Below, piece after piece: positions 9,453-17,341 of a stretch of 64,000 nt of DNA. The DNA is taken from positions 1-64,000 of the forward strand of contig NZ_BAFT02000044.1 in NCBI RefSeq assembly GCF_000308475.2, given 5' to 3'. Position 1 is the first letter of the stretch; every line of letters starts with the position of its first letter. The position numbers were made by a program, and so were the translations under genes. This stretch comes from Nocardia brasiliensis NBRC 14402 (GTDB lineage: Bacteria > Actinomycetota > Actinomycetes > Mycobacteriales > Mycobacteriaceae). The notes below the pieces were generated by a model. It saw only the letters and a program-made list of their open reading frames with translations. It was not told the origin of the DNA and made no database searches.

Positions 9453-11267
9453 GTGGCAAGAGCGACACGGCGTCTCGGACGGCCGAAACAGCAGGGGTGG
9501 GCGCGCGGCGGGCTCCGAAACGGTTGGGCGGCAACGGTAGCGCTGACGGTGGTCGCCGCCGGTCTGCTACCACCGGGCTCGGCGGCAGCGGAGGTTCCGC
9601 CCGTCTCGGCGGCCACGGACCGGCAGGAGCAGCAGATCGCGACCCGCGACGGCATCGCGGTCTCCTACGTGAGTTTCCTGCTCCCGCTACCGGCAAGCGC
9701 CGCACCGCATCCGGGGTCGTGCGAGCGTACCGGATATCTGCGTTACCGCGCGGTGGGCAGTCCGCAGGACGCGCGGGACGCGGACGCCGTGGTGGTGCAG
9801 CAGGGCGGAATGATCGGCGGCGCAATCAATTCCGACGGCGTCGCGGCGAACACGGTGCGTTCGGCGAAGTCGCTCGGTCGCAACGTCGAATTCTGGGCGC
9901 TGGCCCGGCGCGGCTCCTGTTTGGATGAGACAGTCGGCTTCGACTACGCACTGCAGTCGGGCGACTATCTCGACGCGGTCGACTACTACTTCAACGGCAA
10001 GCCGCTCGAGGGCCGCACCTTCGCCGGGTTCAAGGCCTCGGCGGACCTGCCCATCTTGGATGCTTTCGGCCTGGAGCGAGTGGTGCGCGACCAGTACGAG
10101 ATCATGCTGCACGAGCTCCCGGATCAGGCTGAGCGGCAACGGAAATACGTCTGCACCGGTATCTCGATGGGCGGGCTGGTCACCGGGTTCTTCTCGGACT
10201 GGGATTTCGACGGCAACCCGGGCACCCAGGCCGACGCCGGCTACAACCAGTGCGCCGCCTTCGCCGCGCAGGACTCCATGGTCTCCTCGGACCCGGCCGC
10301 GATCCAGAACACGCCGTTCTTCCGCGACGTCACCGAAGCCATCACCGGGCCCACCAACGGGGTGCTCAAGGCCGGATTCGACAGCGGTGTGCTGCCGATG
10401 CGCACGCTCGGCCCGATGCCTGTGATCGGCACCAAGGCGATGATGCTCTACCGCTTGGCCGGGCTCGCCGCGCATCTGGCGCCGGACGCGGAAAGCCAAC
10501 TGCTCGCGCACATCCACGATCCCGATATCGAGGCGACGCTCACCACCGTGTTCAGCCCGAGCTGGGCGGCCGCGGTCACGGGCGGCGCGAACGGCGAGGG
10601 CACCATCCGCGACTACCGGTTCACCAATGCCGCGTTGCTCGGCACGTTCATCGACAACAACTCCGGCAATTTCGCGCTGCTCCAGCAGGGTGTCGGCGCG
10701 TTGGCGGGCGGCCCGGTGGCAGAGAAGACGTTCCCGAATCACGGTGGGCTGACCCAGGTCCCGGTGCTGGGCAACTATATGCGGATGAGCGCCGGACCGC
10801 AGACCCGGGTGGGCCCCACCGACCGCACGGCGCTGTATTCGTGGCGCAACTACAACGACGTCGTCGGCGTCCCGTGGACGGCGCCGAACCGGGAGACCGC
10901 CGATATCCACGAGGTGGCACGGCAATTGGGCACCGGCTGGCCGACGGCGTACTGGGAGACCTATTTCCCGCTGCGGATGATCATCGATATCGGCGCCGGT
11001 TTCGGCGGCGCGCGCACCGGCGACATGGTGAACCTGCGCTACCACAACATGAGTCGCACGAAACCGAATTTCATCGCGTACGCCGGGGACAGCGTCGTCC
11101 AATACGGCGTCGGCACTTGGCTTCCCGCGCCGCCGACCGCACAGGTGGAGCAGCTGCCGGGCTACACCCACGTGGACACGATCGGGGCGGCCGCGGTGCA
11201 GAACAACGGAAAGCCGGACTACAGCGGGCAGTATCTCGCCGAGTTCATCCGGGGCTTGACCCCGTAG
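9453..11267 (+). CDS. Secreted esterase/lipase-like protein
   Basis: A 604-residue protein with a clear signal peptide: basic residues 1-25, hydrophobic stretch AATVALTVVAAGLL, then AAAE. The sequence CTGISMGGLVTG contains a G-x-S-x-G nucleophile elbow as in alpha/beta hydrolases, preceded by strands typical of that fold. The catalytic acid and histidine cannot be placed with certainty. The start is GTG at 9453; no strong ribosome binding site is visible. It stands alone between divergent and convergent neighbours. The substrate is unknown; cell-envelope lipid or exogenous ester hydrolysis is possible. Confidence 0.65.
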   Translation: MARATRRLGRPKQQGWARGGLRNGWAATVALTVVAAGLLPPGSAAAEVPPVSAATDRQEQQIATRDGIAVSYVSFLLPLPASAAPHPGSCERTGYLRYRAVGSPQDARDADAVVVQQGGMIGGAINSDGVAANTVRSAKSLGRNVEFWALARRGSCLDETVGFDYALQSGDYLDAVDYYFNGKPLEGRTFAGFKASADLPILDAFGLERVVRDQYEIMLHELPDQAERQRKYVCTGISMGGLVTGFFSDWDFDGNPGTQADAGYNQCAAFAAQDSMVSSDPAAIQNTPFFRDVTEAITGPTNGVLKAGFDSGVLPMRTLGPMPVIGTKAMMLYRLAGLAAHLAPDAESQLLAHIHDPDIEATLTTVFSPSWAAAVTGGANGEGTIRDYRFTNAALLGTFIDNNSGNFALLQQGVGALAGGPVAEKTFPNHGGLTQVPVLGNYMRMSAGPQTRVGPTDRTALYSWRNYNDVVGVPWTAPNRETADIHEVARQLGTGWPTAYWETYFPLRMIIDIGAGFGGARTGDMVNLRYHNMSRTKPNFIAYAGDSVVQYGVGTWLPAPPTAQVEQLPGYTHVDTIGAAAVQNNGKPDYSGQYLAEFIRGLTP

Positions 11268-11272
11268 TCGTT

Positions 11273-11304
11273 GGTGACCGGGGCGCCGGACCGCGCCGGT
11301 CACC
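11273..11304. terminator. Probable bidirectional terminator
   Basis: Between the convergent genes ending at 11267 (+) and 11387 (-) lies an inverted repeat GGTGACCGG / CCGGTCACC (arms 11273-11281 and 11296-11304) with a 14-base loop. No T-run follows. Position between two 3' ends supports a terminator role. Confidence 0.5.
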
Positions 11305-11386
11305 GACGCCGGGCGCCTTCGTCTCGGGCCGCCCGGTGCTCGTCCTGGGCGGCGGCGAGGGCAGCGCCGCCGCCCAGGTGCCGGGC

Positions 11387-12199
11387 TCAGCCGAGTGCGG
11401 CGCGCAGTCCGGTCTCGAAACCCGCCGGATCGTCGACGAATCCGATATGCCCGCCCGGAAACATGGTGGGGCACAGGTCGAGTCCTTCACCCAGTGCCCG
11501 GGTCGTCCGGTCGCAGAACTGGCCCGTGGAATCGGACCCGATACCCAGGATCAACCGCACCGGCGTCGCCCGCAACACCGGCAGGTCGGGTTCCCACGAG
11601 GTGGTGCCGATGAGTTCGTGCAGGAACCAGTAGTGCTCGCTCGCCACCTGCGCGGGATCGCGTTCGCCACCGAACATCGCTTGCAGCGCAGCCTCAGGTA
11701 TCGCGAAACCGGCCATGGCGAAGAACTTTCGCCACGCGCCGATCGGGTCGCCGTCGCGGTACGTGGCGATCATGTCGGCGTTGCGCGCGGCCAGTTCGTC
11801 GTTGTCGCCGAGCAGGGTCCGCAGCGGCGGTTCGTGCGCGATCGCGGTGTCGACCAGGTCGGGCCGGGTCTGCACCAGGGCGAGGGTGGTCACCGCACCG
11901 CCGCTGGAGCCCAGGACCGTCGCGGGACCGGCATCGAGGTGGGTGATCAGCCGGGCCAGATCGTCGGCCCGCAGATCCGGCGTGGAGTCCTGGGCGGGGT
12001 CGTCGAGCACGCTGCCCTTGTGGCCGCGGGGATCGGTGGTGAGCACGGTGTGGTCGGCGGCGAGCCGCTCGGCCAGCGGCGCGAACGCGGCGGCGTCCAT
12101 CGGTGCGCCGACGAGCACGATCAGCGGACCGCTGCCGCGCACTTCGTAATGCAGCTCGGCGCCGGGAACGGGCAGGGTGTGCGCGCTGGATCGGGTCAT
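11387..12199 (-). CDS. Alpha/beta hydrolase, TetR-linked
   Basis: A 270-residue alpha/beta hydrolase. Start ATG at 12199 has AGGAG six bases ahead. The nucleophile elbow reads GSSGG (VLGSSGGAVTTLALVQ), the oxyanion region VLVGAP is near the N-terminus, and GGHIGFVDDP near the end supplies the catalytic histidine. It is clearly paralogous to the hydrolase at 13050-13901: both share a GxSGGAV elbow and an AHEPP segment after it. It is transcribed divergently from the TetR gene, with a palindromic operator between them, so it is probably under that regulator. The substrate is unknown. Confidence 0.88.
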   Translation of the reverse strand: MTRSSAHTLPVPGAELHYEVRGSGPLIVLVGAPMDAAAFAPLAERLAADHTVLTTDPRGHKGSVLDDPAQDSTPDLRADDLARLITHLDAGPATVLGSSGGAVTTLALVQTRPDLVDTAIAHEPPLRTLLGDNDELAARNADMIATYRDGDPIGAWRKFFAMAGFAIPEAALQAMFGGERDPAQVASEHYWFLHELIGTTSWEPDLPVLRATPVRLILGIGSDSTGQFCDRTTRALGEGLDLCPTMFPGGHIGFVDDPAGFETGLRAALG

Positions 12200-12408
12200 G
12201 AGTTCTCCTCTGCGAGTTCGTTGCTCACGACTATCGACGGGATCCGCGCCACCGACTAATCGAGGTGCGGCACTTTGCCACTCATCGTTGCACGAGCCTG
12301 GGCTTGTCCCGACGCGTCCAGCTAGTGAACTCGCCGTGGACGGTGGCTGCGCCCAGGTCTGCAGCGCAAGCCCATCCGCACTACGGCTCCTGATCGCGCG
12401 CATTGCAG

Positions 12409-12427
12409 AACCTAATGACATTAGGTT
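12409..12427. promoter_or_regulatory. TetR operator (19-bp palindrome)
   Basis: AACCTAATG-A-CATTAGGTT is a perfect 9+1+9 palindrome in the divergent promoter region between the hydrolase at 12199 and the TetR gene at 12466. A second, partial site TAACCTAGATGTACTAG follows immediately downstream. Size and place fit a TetR dimer site controlling both directions. Confidence 0.75.
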
Positions 12428-12465
12428 ATAACCTAGATGTACTAGCTCAGAGGAGGTGTGCCGTG

Positions 12466-13053
12466 ATGGCACGAGCGGGTTTGAGCGCGGATCGGATCAC
12501 GCGTGCGGCCGCCGATCTCGCGGACGCGATCGGTTTCGACGGTGTCACCATGTCGGCGCTGGCCAAGCAGTTCGGCGTCAAGGACGCCAGTCTCTATTCG
12601 CACGTCAAGAACCTGCAGGAACTGCGGGCGCGGGTGAGCGTGCTGGCGGCGGCGGAGAAGGCCGAGCTGATCGCGGCCGCCGTCGCGGGCCGCGCGGGCC
12701 GCGACGCCCTCGCGGCATACGCGCACACCTGGCGCGACTACGCCCTGCGCCACCCGGGCCGCTACGCCGCGACCCAATCACCGGTGCCGCCCGGTCTGGT
12801 CGACACCGGTCCCGGGGCGGCGCGGGCCGTCGAACTCACCTACGGGATGTTGCGCGCCTACGGGTTGGCCGAACCGGACCTCACCGACGCGGTCCGCTTG
12901 CTGCGCAGCACCTTTCACGGCTACGCCACGTTGGAGGCCGTCGGCGGTTTCCAGCACTCCCGCGATACCGCCGCCTCCTGGGAACGCATCATCGATGCCC
13001 TGCACGTCGCGCTCGAGCAGTGGCCGTCACCCGAGAAGAAGGATGAATCATGA
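12466..13053 (+). CDS. TetR family transcriptional regulator
   Basis: A 195-residue regulator. The N-terminal HTH is well formed: ADAIGFDGVTMSALAKQFGV then KDASLYSHVKNLQELR, which fits helices 1-4 of TetR proteins. The C-terminal part resembles TetR_C_33/WHG-type ligand domains (DYALRHPGRYAATQSP). The ATG at 12466 lies 9 bases after AGGAGG; a GTG at 12463 is an alternative start. Its stop overlaps the ATG of the downstream hydrolase, so the two are cotranscribed, and a palindromic operator lies just upstream. It most likely represses itself and both flanking hydrolases. Confidence 0.92.
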   Translation: MARAGLSADRITRAAADLADAIGFDGVTMSALAKQFGVKDASLYSHVKNLQELRARVSVLAAAEKAELIAAAVAGRAGRDALAAYAHTWRDYALRHPGRYAATQSPVPPGLVDTGPGAARAVELTYGMLRAYGLAEPDLTDAVRLLRSTFHGYATLEAVGGFQHSRDTAASWERIIDALHVALEQWPSPEKKDES

Positions 13054-13901
13054 AGTCCGGCACCTTGAAAGTCCCCGGCGCGACGCTGTTCTACGAAGAG
13101 CGCGGCAGCGGGCCGCTGCTCGTGCTGCTGCCCGGCAGCGGCGCGGACGCGGCGATGTTCGATCACCTCGCGGAACTGCTGGTGCCGCATTTCACGGTGC
13201 TGGCCGCCGATCCCCGCGGCTATTCCCGTAGCCCGCTCGACGGCCCGCCGGTGGATCAACAGGTCGAGGTGATGAGCGAGGACATCCACCGACTCATCGA
13301 AGATCGCGCTCCCGCAGGCGAATCGGTGTACGTCTTCGGCGCCAGCGGCGGTGCGGTGGTCGCACTCGACCTGCTCGCCCGGCACCCCGATCGGCTCGCG
13401 CTCGTCGTCGCCCACGAACCGCCCTCCTTCGGCCTGCTGCCCGACGCGGCCGACCATCGCGCGTTCGTCGACGAGGTCTACGAGCTGTTCCATCGCGAAG
13501 GCGCGGCGGTCGCCGGTGCGCGCTTCGCCGCCGGTGTCGGCGCACAGCTGCGCGGCCTGCCGGACCCGGCGACGCTGCCGCCGCGCGCCGCCGACATGGT
13601 CGCCCGCGTCATGGCGAACCTGCCGATCATGCTGGAACACGAACTGCGCCAGATCACTTCGCATCTGCCCGACGAAGCGGCCCTGGCCGCCGTCGCCGAC
13701 CGCCTCGTCCTCGCCGTCGGCGCCGAATCCCCCGGCACGCTGCCGTACCGCCCGGCCGCAACCCTGGCCGGCCGCCTCGGCACCCCGCTGGTCGAATTCC
13801 CCGGCGGCCACGGCGGACTCAACCAGCACCCGGAAGCCTTCGGCCACAAGCTCCTCGACGTCCTGCAGTCCGCCCGGACAAATTCCAGCACCGTCAACTG
13901 A
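13050..13901 (+). CDS. Alpha/beta hydrolase, cotranscribed with TetR
   Basis: A 283-residue alpha/beta hydrolase starting inside the TetR stop (ATGA overlap). The oxyanion-loop strand is LLVLLPGSGADAAMFDHL, the nucleophile elbow is GASGG (VYVFGASGGAVVALDLLA), and EFPGGHGGL near the end gives the catalytic histidine. It is a paralogue of the hydrolase at 11387-12199. The arrangement of regulator with two related hydrolases suggests a small detoxification or ester-using module responding to the TetR ligand. Confidence 0.9.
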   Translation: MKSGTLKVPGATLFYEERGSGPLLVLLPGSGADAAMFDHLAELLVPHFTVLAADPRGYSRSPLDGPPVDQQVEVMSEDIHRLIEDRAPAGESVYVFGASGGAVVALDLLARHPDRLALVVAHEPPSFGLLPDAADHRAFVDEVYELFHREGAAVAGARFAAGVGAQLRGLPDPATLPPRAADMVARVMANLPIMLEHELRQITSHLPDEAALAAVADRLVLAVGAESPGTLPYRPAATLAGRLGTPLVEFPGGHGGLNQHPEAFGHKLLDVLQSARTNSSTVN

Positions 13902-13948
13902 CGCCCACCCCAGCGCACTGCTCGGCGGATACAGGTCGATCCGACGGC

Positions 13949-13979
13949 TTGACTTGGAGTGCACTCCAAGTCCTAGTGT
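13949..13979 (+). promoter_or_regulatory. MerR-type promoter with palindromic operator
   Basis: TTGACT (13949-13954) and TAGTGT (13974-13979) are separated by 19 bases, the long spacer typical of MerR-activated promoters. The spacer holds the palindrome TTGGAGTGCACTCCAA, extended to 22 bp (13951-13972) including flanking GAC/GTC. The aldo/keto reductase starts about 60 bases downstream. No MerR-family gene is present in this window, so the activator must be encoded elsewhere. Confidence 0.82.
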
Positions 13980-14040
13980 CGGGGCGTTCGTCAGCTTTCG
14001 AGGTACCGCCCGAGGCGTCGGGCAGAAGGAGTATCCGCGC

Positions 14041-15033
14041 ATGATCACTCGAACCCCGCTCGGCTCAACAGGTCTCACCGTCAGTGCGATGGGACTGGGG
14101 TGCATGGGGATGAGCGAAAGCTACGGCGCCGCCGACTGGGACGGCGGAATGGCCACCATCGGCGGGGCACTGGAGCTGGGCATCACTTTCCTGGACACCG
14201 CCGACGCTTACGGCACCGGGCACAACGAGGTGCTGGTGGGCCGGGCCATTCACGGCCGCCGGGACCAGGTGCAGCTGGCCACCAAGTTCGGCATCGACCG
14301 CAGCGCCGGTGACCGGGCCCGCCGCATCCGTGGTGCCCGGGACTTCGTGCTGCGTTCCTGTGACGCCTCGCTGCTGCGTTTGGGCGTCGAGGTGATCGAC
14401 CTGTACTACGCTCACCGCCCGCCCCAGGATGTGGAGATCGAGGAGACCGTCGGGGCGATGGCCGAGCTGGTCGAGGCGGGCAAGGTCCGCCATCTGGGCC
14501 TGTCCGAGGTCGACGGCGCGCTGCTGCGCCGGGCGCACGCGGTGCACCCGATCAGCGCGGTGCAGAGCGAATACTCGCTGTGGACCCGCGATGTCGAGGA
14601 CCTCACCCCGGTGATGGCCGAGCTGGGGGTCGGGTTGGTGCCGTACTCGCCGCTGGGGCGGGGGTTCCTGACCGGCGCCCTGGACCGCTCCACCTTGGGC
14701 GAGAAGGACTTTCGGCGGAGCAATCCCCGTTTCGCCGGCGCGGCGGGCGATGCCAACGAGAAGATCGCGCAGACCGTGCGCGAAGTGGCCGACCGGCTGG
14801 GCGCCACCCCGGCCCAGGTGGCGCTGGCCTGGGTGTACGCCCAAGCCGAGCGGCTCGGGGTGGCGGTGGCAGCCATTCCGGGCACCCGCAGCCCGGCCCG
14901 GCTGGAGCAGAACGCAGCCGCGCTGGAACTCACCCTGGACGCCGAGGCGCTGGCCACGCTGGACCCGCTGAGCGACCAGGTGACAGGCGAGCGCTACGTC
15001 CCCGCGCACACCGCCGAGGTCGCTCGGAGTTAG
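14041..15033 (+). CDS. Aldo/keto reductase
   Basis: A 330-residue NADPH-dependent oxidoreductase of the AKR superfamily. The N-terminus has MGLGCMGMSESYG, then FLDTADAYG with the catalytic Asp and Tyr, LATKFG with the catalytic Lys, and YYAHRPP in place of the more usual YQHR motif with the catalytic His. The C-terminal cofactor segment AIPGTRSPARLEQN is present. It starts at ATG 14041 with an AGGAG upstream and is driven by a MerR-type promoter. Its TAG stop overlaps the left end of the inverted-repeat-bounded element that follows, so the natural C-terminus may have been slightly altered. Confidence 0.92.
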   Translation: MITRTPLGSTGLTVSAMGLGCMGMSESYGAADWDGGMATIGGALELGITFLDTADAYGTGHNEVLVGRAIHGRRDQVQLATKFGIDRSAGDRARRIRGARDFVLRSCDASLLRLGVEVIDLYYAHRPPQDVEIEETVGAMAELVEAGKVRHLGLSEVDGALLRRAHAVHPISAVQSEYSLWTRDVEDLTPVMAELGVGLVPYSPLGRGFLTGALDRSTLGEKDFRRSNPRFAGAAGDANEKIAQTVREVADRLGATPAQVALAWVYAQAERLGVAVAAIPGTRSPARLEQNAAALELTLDAEALATLDPLSDQVTGERYVPAHTAEVARS

Positions 15034-15095
15034 GTTCTGTCTCGAAGTCCCGTCCGCGCCTGCCTAGTTCGGTGTACCCGCCGCGGGAGTGGTTG

Positions 15096-15167
15096 GGGGT
15101 CACAGAGGTTTCCTACGGTTCACAGGGGCTGTAGCTGCTGTGAAGGGTATGGAAGGTCTGTGACCCC
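15096..15167. repeat. Nested inverted repeats downstream of the aldo/keto reductase
   Basis: Outer arms GGGGTCACAGA (15096-15106) and TCTGTGACCCC (15157-15167) enclose inner arms TTCACAG (15119-15125) and CTGTGAA (15138-15144). The structure could serve as a terminator for the aldo/keto reductase or be part of the element end. Confidence 0.6.
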
Positions 15168-15255
15168 GCGACTCGCCCAGCGAAACACGCCGAGCCACAA
15201 CGTCACCCACCCGAAACCGCTGACACCTCGTCAAGGAACTCTCGGAAACAGGGGT

Positions 15256-15305
15256 CGCCGTAGCATCGGCCGAATTTCGGGCGGATATGGCGTAACCCGC
15301 TGGTA
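15256..15305 (+). repeat. 50-bp dispersed repeat, copy B
   Basis: Same 50-bp imperfect palindrome as at 3976-4025, and nearly identical (about 49 of 50) to the inverted copy at 16423-16472. Together the latter two flank the methyltransferase gene in opposite orientation. Confidence 0.85.
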
Positions 15306-15385
15306 GAGGGCGGGTTCTGCGCGCTGGGTGCTGGTCAGGCCGGGGGTTGTTGGGTGATGCGGTCGCGGTAGATCCGGTATGCCTT

Positions 15386-15413
15386 GCGGTCGGCGGTCGG
15401 CGGTCGGCGGTCG
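15386..15413 (+). repeat. Four tandem GCGGTCG heptamers
   Basis: The heptamer GCGGTCG occurs four times in a row in the gap between the aldo/keto reductase and the methyltransferase. No gene is supported in 15049-15617; the interval holds this array, nested inverted repeats and repeat copy B. Confidence 0.75.
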
Positions 15414-15617
15414 CGGTGCTGCGTGCGTACGGAACGGACGGCAATGGATCGGGTGTGGCGTTTCCGCACGATCCGCGCGGCCGGGTGTCGTCCCCGGCGG
15501 CTGTCGTCAAAGGGTCATTATTGCGGTCCGCGGAAACGCGGCGGAGTTCAGGGCGATGATCGGTTCTCTCTGCGTCGGCCGTCCACGAGGTCGTGATCAT
15601 GGAATATCGTGCCGGTC

Positions 15618-16262
15618 ATGACCACGAATGACTGGTTGGCCGACACCCGAACCTCTTATGACACGGTCGCGGTCAGCTATGCCGACCAAGTGCGCGGCGC
15701 CCTCGCCGGACACCAGTACCTTCGCGCGGCTCTGGCGTTGTTCGCCGACAGCGTGCGGGTCGCTGGCGGCGGGCCGGTCGCGGACGTCGGCTGCGGCCCC
15801 GGTGAAGTCACCGCCCACCTGCATGAGCTCGGGGTCGACGCCTTCGGTGTCGACCTCTCCCCGGCGATGATCGACGTGGCCCGGCGCGACCACCCCGGCC
15901 TGCGGTTCGAGGTGGGCTCGATGACGGACCTGGACCTGCCCGTCGCTTCGATGGCCGGCCTGCTCGCCTGGCAGTCGTTGATCCATATCCCTGACGACGA
16001 GGTGCCGACCGTGTTCGGGCACTTCCACCGAGCATTGCGTCCCGGCGGACCGCTGCAGCTGCTGTTTCACGTCGGCGACGAGTCGCGGTTGAAGACCGAC
16101 GGCTATGGCGGTCACCCGATGAAGGTCCATGTCCACCGCCGTCAGCCTGACCGGGTGGCATCCTGGCTGCGCGATGCCGGATTCGTGGTCGAGGCTCAGA
16201 TGCTGCTCGACCCGGACGCGAAAGCTCAGCAAGCGATTCTTTTCGCACGCAGTAAGTCCTGA
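15618..16262 (+). CDS. Class I SAM-dependent methyltransferase
   Basis: A 214-residue methyltransferase. Motif I is VADVGCGPGEVTAHL (SAM-binding glycine loop), followed by AFGVDLSPAMIDVARR (acidic end of strand 2), GSMTDLDLP, and LRPGGPLQLLFHVG (post-III). This fits the small UbiE/Methyltransf_25-type enzymes acting on small molecules. The start is taken at ATG 15618; a GTG at 15609 in frame is an alternative, and neither has a strong ribosome binding site. It is the only gene within the inverted-repeat-bounded element, so it may be a passenger. The substrate is unknown. Confidence 0.85.
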   Translation: MTTNDWLADTRTSYDTVAVSYADQVRGALAGHQYLRAALALFADSVRVAGGGPVADVGCGPGEVTAHLHELGVDAFGVDLSPAMIDVARRDHPGLRFEVGSMTDLDLPVASMAGLLAWQSLIHIPDDEVPTVFGHFHRALRPGGPLQLLFHVGDESRLKTDGYGGHPMKVHVHRRQPDRVASWLRDAGFVVEAQMLLDPDAKAQQAILFARSKS

Positions 16263-16422
16263 CTTCTGCATATGTCGGGCTCGCCAGTCGGATCCGGAGC
16301 CGATGCCCGAGATGGACGCCGACACTGCGCTATCCCCTCGGCGCGACCGTCGTGACCACGACGCCAGCCAGCAAAGCACCAACAACCCAAACCCGCAGCA
16401 CGACAACCCCAAACCTCACCAC

Positions 16423-16472
16423 TACCAGCGGGTTACGCCATATCCGCCCGAAATTCGGCCGATACTACGGCG
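16423..16472 (-). repeat. 50-bp dispersed repeat, copy C (inverted)
   Basis: Reverse-strand copy of the repeat at 15256-15305, differing at about one base, lying about 160 bases after the methyltransferase stop. See copies at 3976-4025 and 15256-15305. Confidence 0.85.
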
Positions 16473-16535
16473 ATCCCAAACAACACCACAGCCAGACGAC
16501 CACGCCGGAACCCCCAGCCCCGCGCACCTGCAACA

Positions 16536-16591
16536 CTTCTCGGGATTCACACCCCTTCTGGCCGCCCAGAAAAGGTGTAAATCCCGAGAAG
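16536..16591. repeat. Long hairpin near the element's right end
   Basis: Arms of about 27 bases, starting CTTCTCGGGATT and ending AATCCCGAGAAG, pair with about three mismatches around a short centre. Flanking bases continue the symmetry weakly. It lies inside the inverted-repeat-bounded element, mirroring the position of the hairpin at 15096-15167. Confidence 0.75.
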
Positions 16592-16789
16592 CGGTACAGC
16601 TGCAAATGGGCGGGGTTGAAACCGGCACTTCCGGTACCAGGCCGCAGGCCCACCTCACCACTCCGAGACAGAACCAAGCCGGTCGAGCGTCGTGCCGGGC
16701 ATCGAGGACGCTCGACTCCTGGGCCCGAGCGATCGTGGTCAACCAGACCGACCCGTTGGCAGTTGCCACCGCAGGACCGGTGCGAAATC

Positions 16790-17104
16790 TCAGCGCGCCA
16801 ACGCGTATTCGAGCGCAGCGGCCACACGGTCGATCGGCTCGGTAGTCCCCTCGGCACGGCAGAGCACCAGTGCGCCTTCCATGCCCGCGATCAAGAGGGT
16901 CGCGAGATTCTTCGCATCGCCTTCGTCGAAACCGTTGCGCTGCAAGCATTCCTGGAATGGCTGCTGCCAGCGCCGAAAGATGGCGCGGGTGGCTTCGTGC
17001 AGGGTGTGGTCGTCGGGTCCGGCACCCAGGGTGACGGCGGCGACCGCACAGCCGGGCGGTTGATCGCCGCCCGCCATCACCATCTTGGCCCCGGCCAGGA
17101 TCGC
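16790..17104 (-). pseudogene. TetR regulator, C-terminal fragment only
   Basis: About 104 codons matching the ligand-binding C-terminus of LmrA/YxaF-like TetR regulators: GDQPPGCAVAAVTLGAG, then AIFRRWQQPFQECL, then LATLLIAGMEGALVLCRAEG and a DRVAAALEYAL end. The whole DNA-binding N-terminus is missing; upstream of about position 17104 the frame turns into antisense of a different gene fragment on the plus strand. It cannot act as a repressor. See the companion fragment at 17111-17332. Confidence 0.7.
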
Positions 17105-17110
17105 GTGCAT

Positions 17111-17332
17111 GGCCGGTACGGGTTGCTGTTCGGCGCAGACCGCGGCGCCCTGCTGCGTCACCTCGCCGGTTTCGGGTTCTTCGGCGGGGACAACGTCCTG
17201 CGCTTCATGGCCGTCGACACTTTCGGCAACTACGTGCACGCGGTCGAGGGCGGCTTGGCGCTGACGATCGCCGCGCTCATCGCGTTCGGCACGCAACTGC
17301 GCACCCGGCCCGCCACGGCGGCGGTGCGCTGA
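17111..17332 (+). pseudogene. DUF4383-like membrane protein, C-terminal fragment
   Basis: About 73 codons on the plus strand resembling the end of DUF4383 membrane proteins: GDNVLRFMAVDTFGNYVHAV followed by a hydrophobic helix LALTIAALIAFG and a basic tail. In that family the corresponding part is a DNWLH-type motif before the last helix. The N-terminal part is absent, and the fragment begins exactly where the oppositely oriented TetR fragment ends. A deletion that removed the shared promoter region and both 5' ends of two divergent genes explains the arrangement. The family call is tentative. Confidence 0.45.
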
Positions 17333-17341
17333 GACCGAACT

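Larger units (their letters stand above)
15033..16675. mobile_element. Non-autonomous element with 16-bp terminal inverted repeats
   Basis: GGTTCTGTCTCGAAGT at 15033-15048 is mirrored by ACTCCGAGACAGAACC at 16660-16675, a 16-bp terminal inverted repeat with one mismatch, of the kind found at IS ends. Between them lie, roughly symmetrically, a hairpin, the dispersed repeat in inverted orientation (15256-15305 and 16423-16472), and in the middle a methyltransferase gene. No transposase and no clear target duplication are visible (flanks TTA and AAG). It may be a passenger-carrying, MITE-like element or two end fragments brought together. Confidence 0.5.

Noticed and set aside
16352..17110. Plus-strand open frame leading into the DUF4383-like fragment
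   Set aside because: Its first three quarters read through repeat, hairpin and antisense TetR sequence; only the last 73 codons look like protein.
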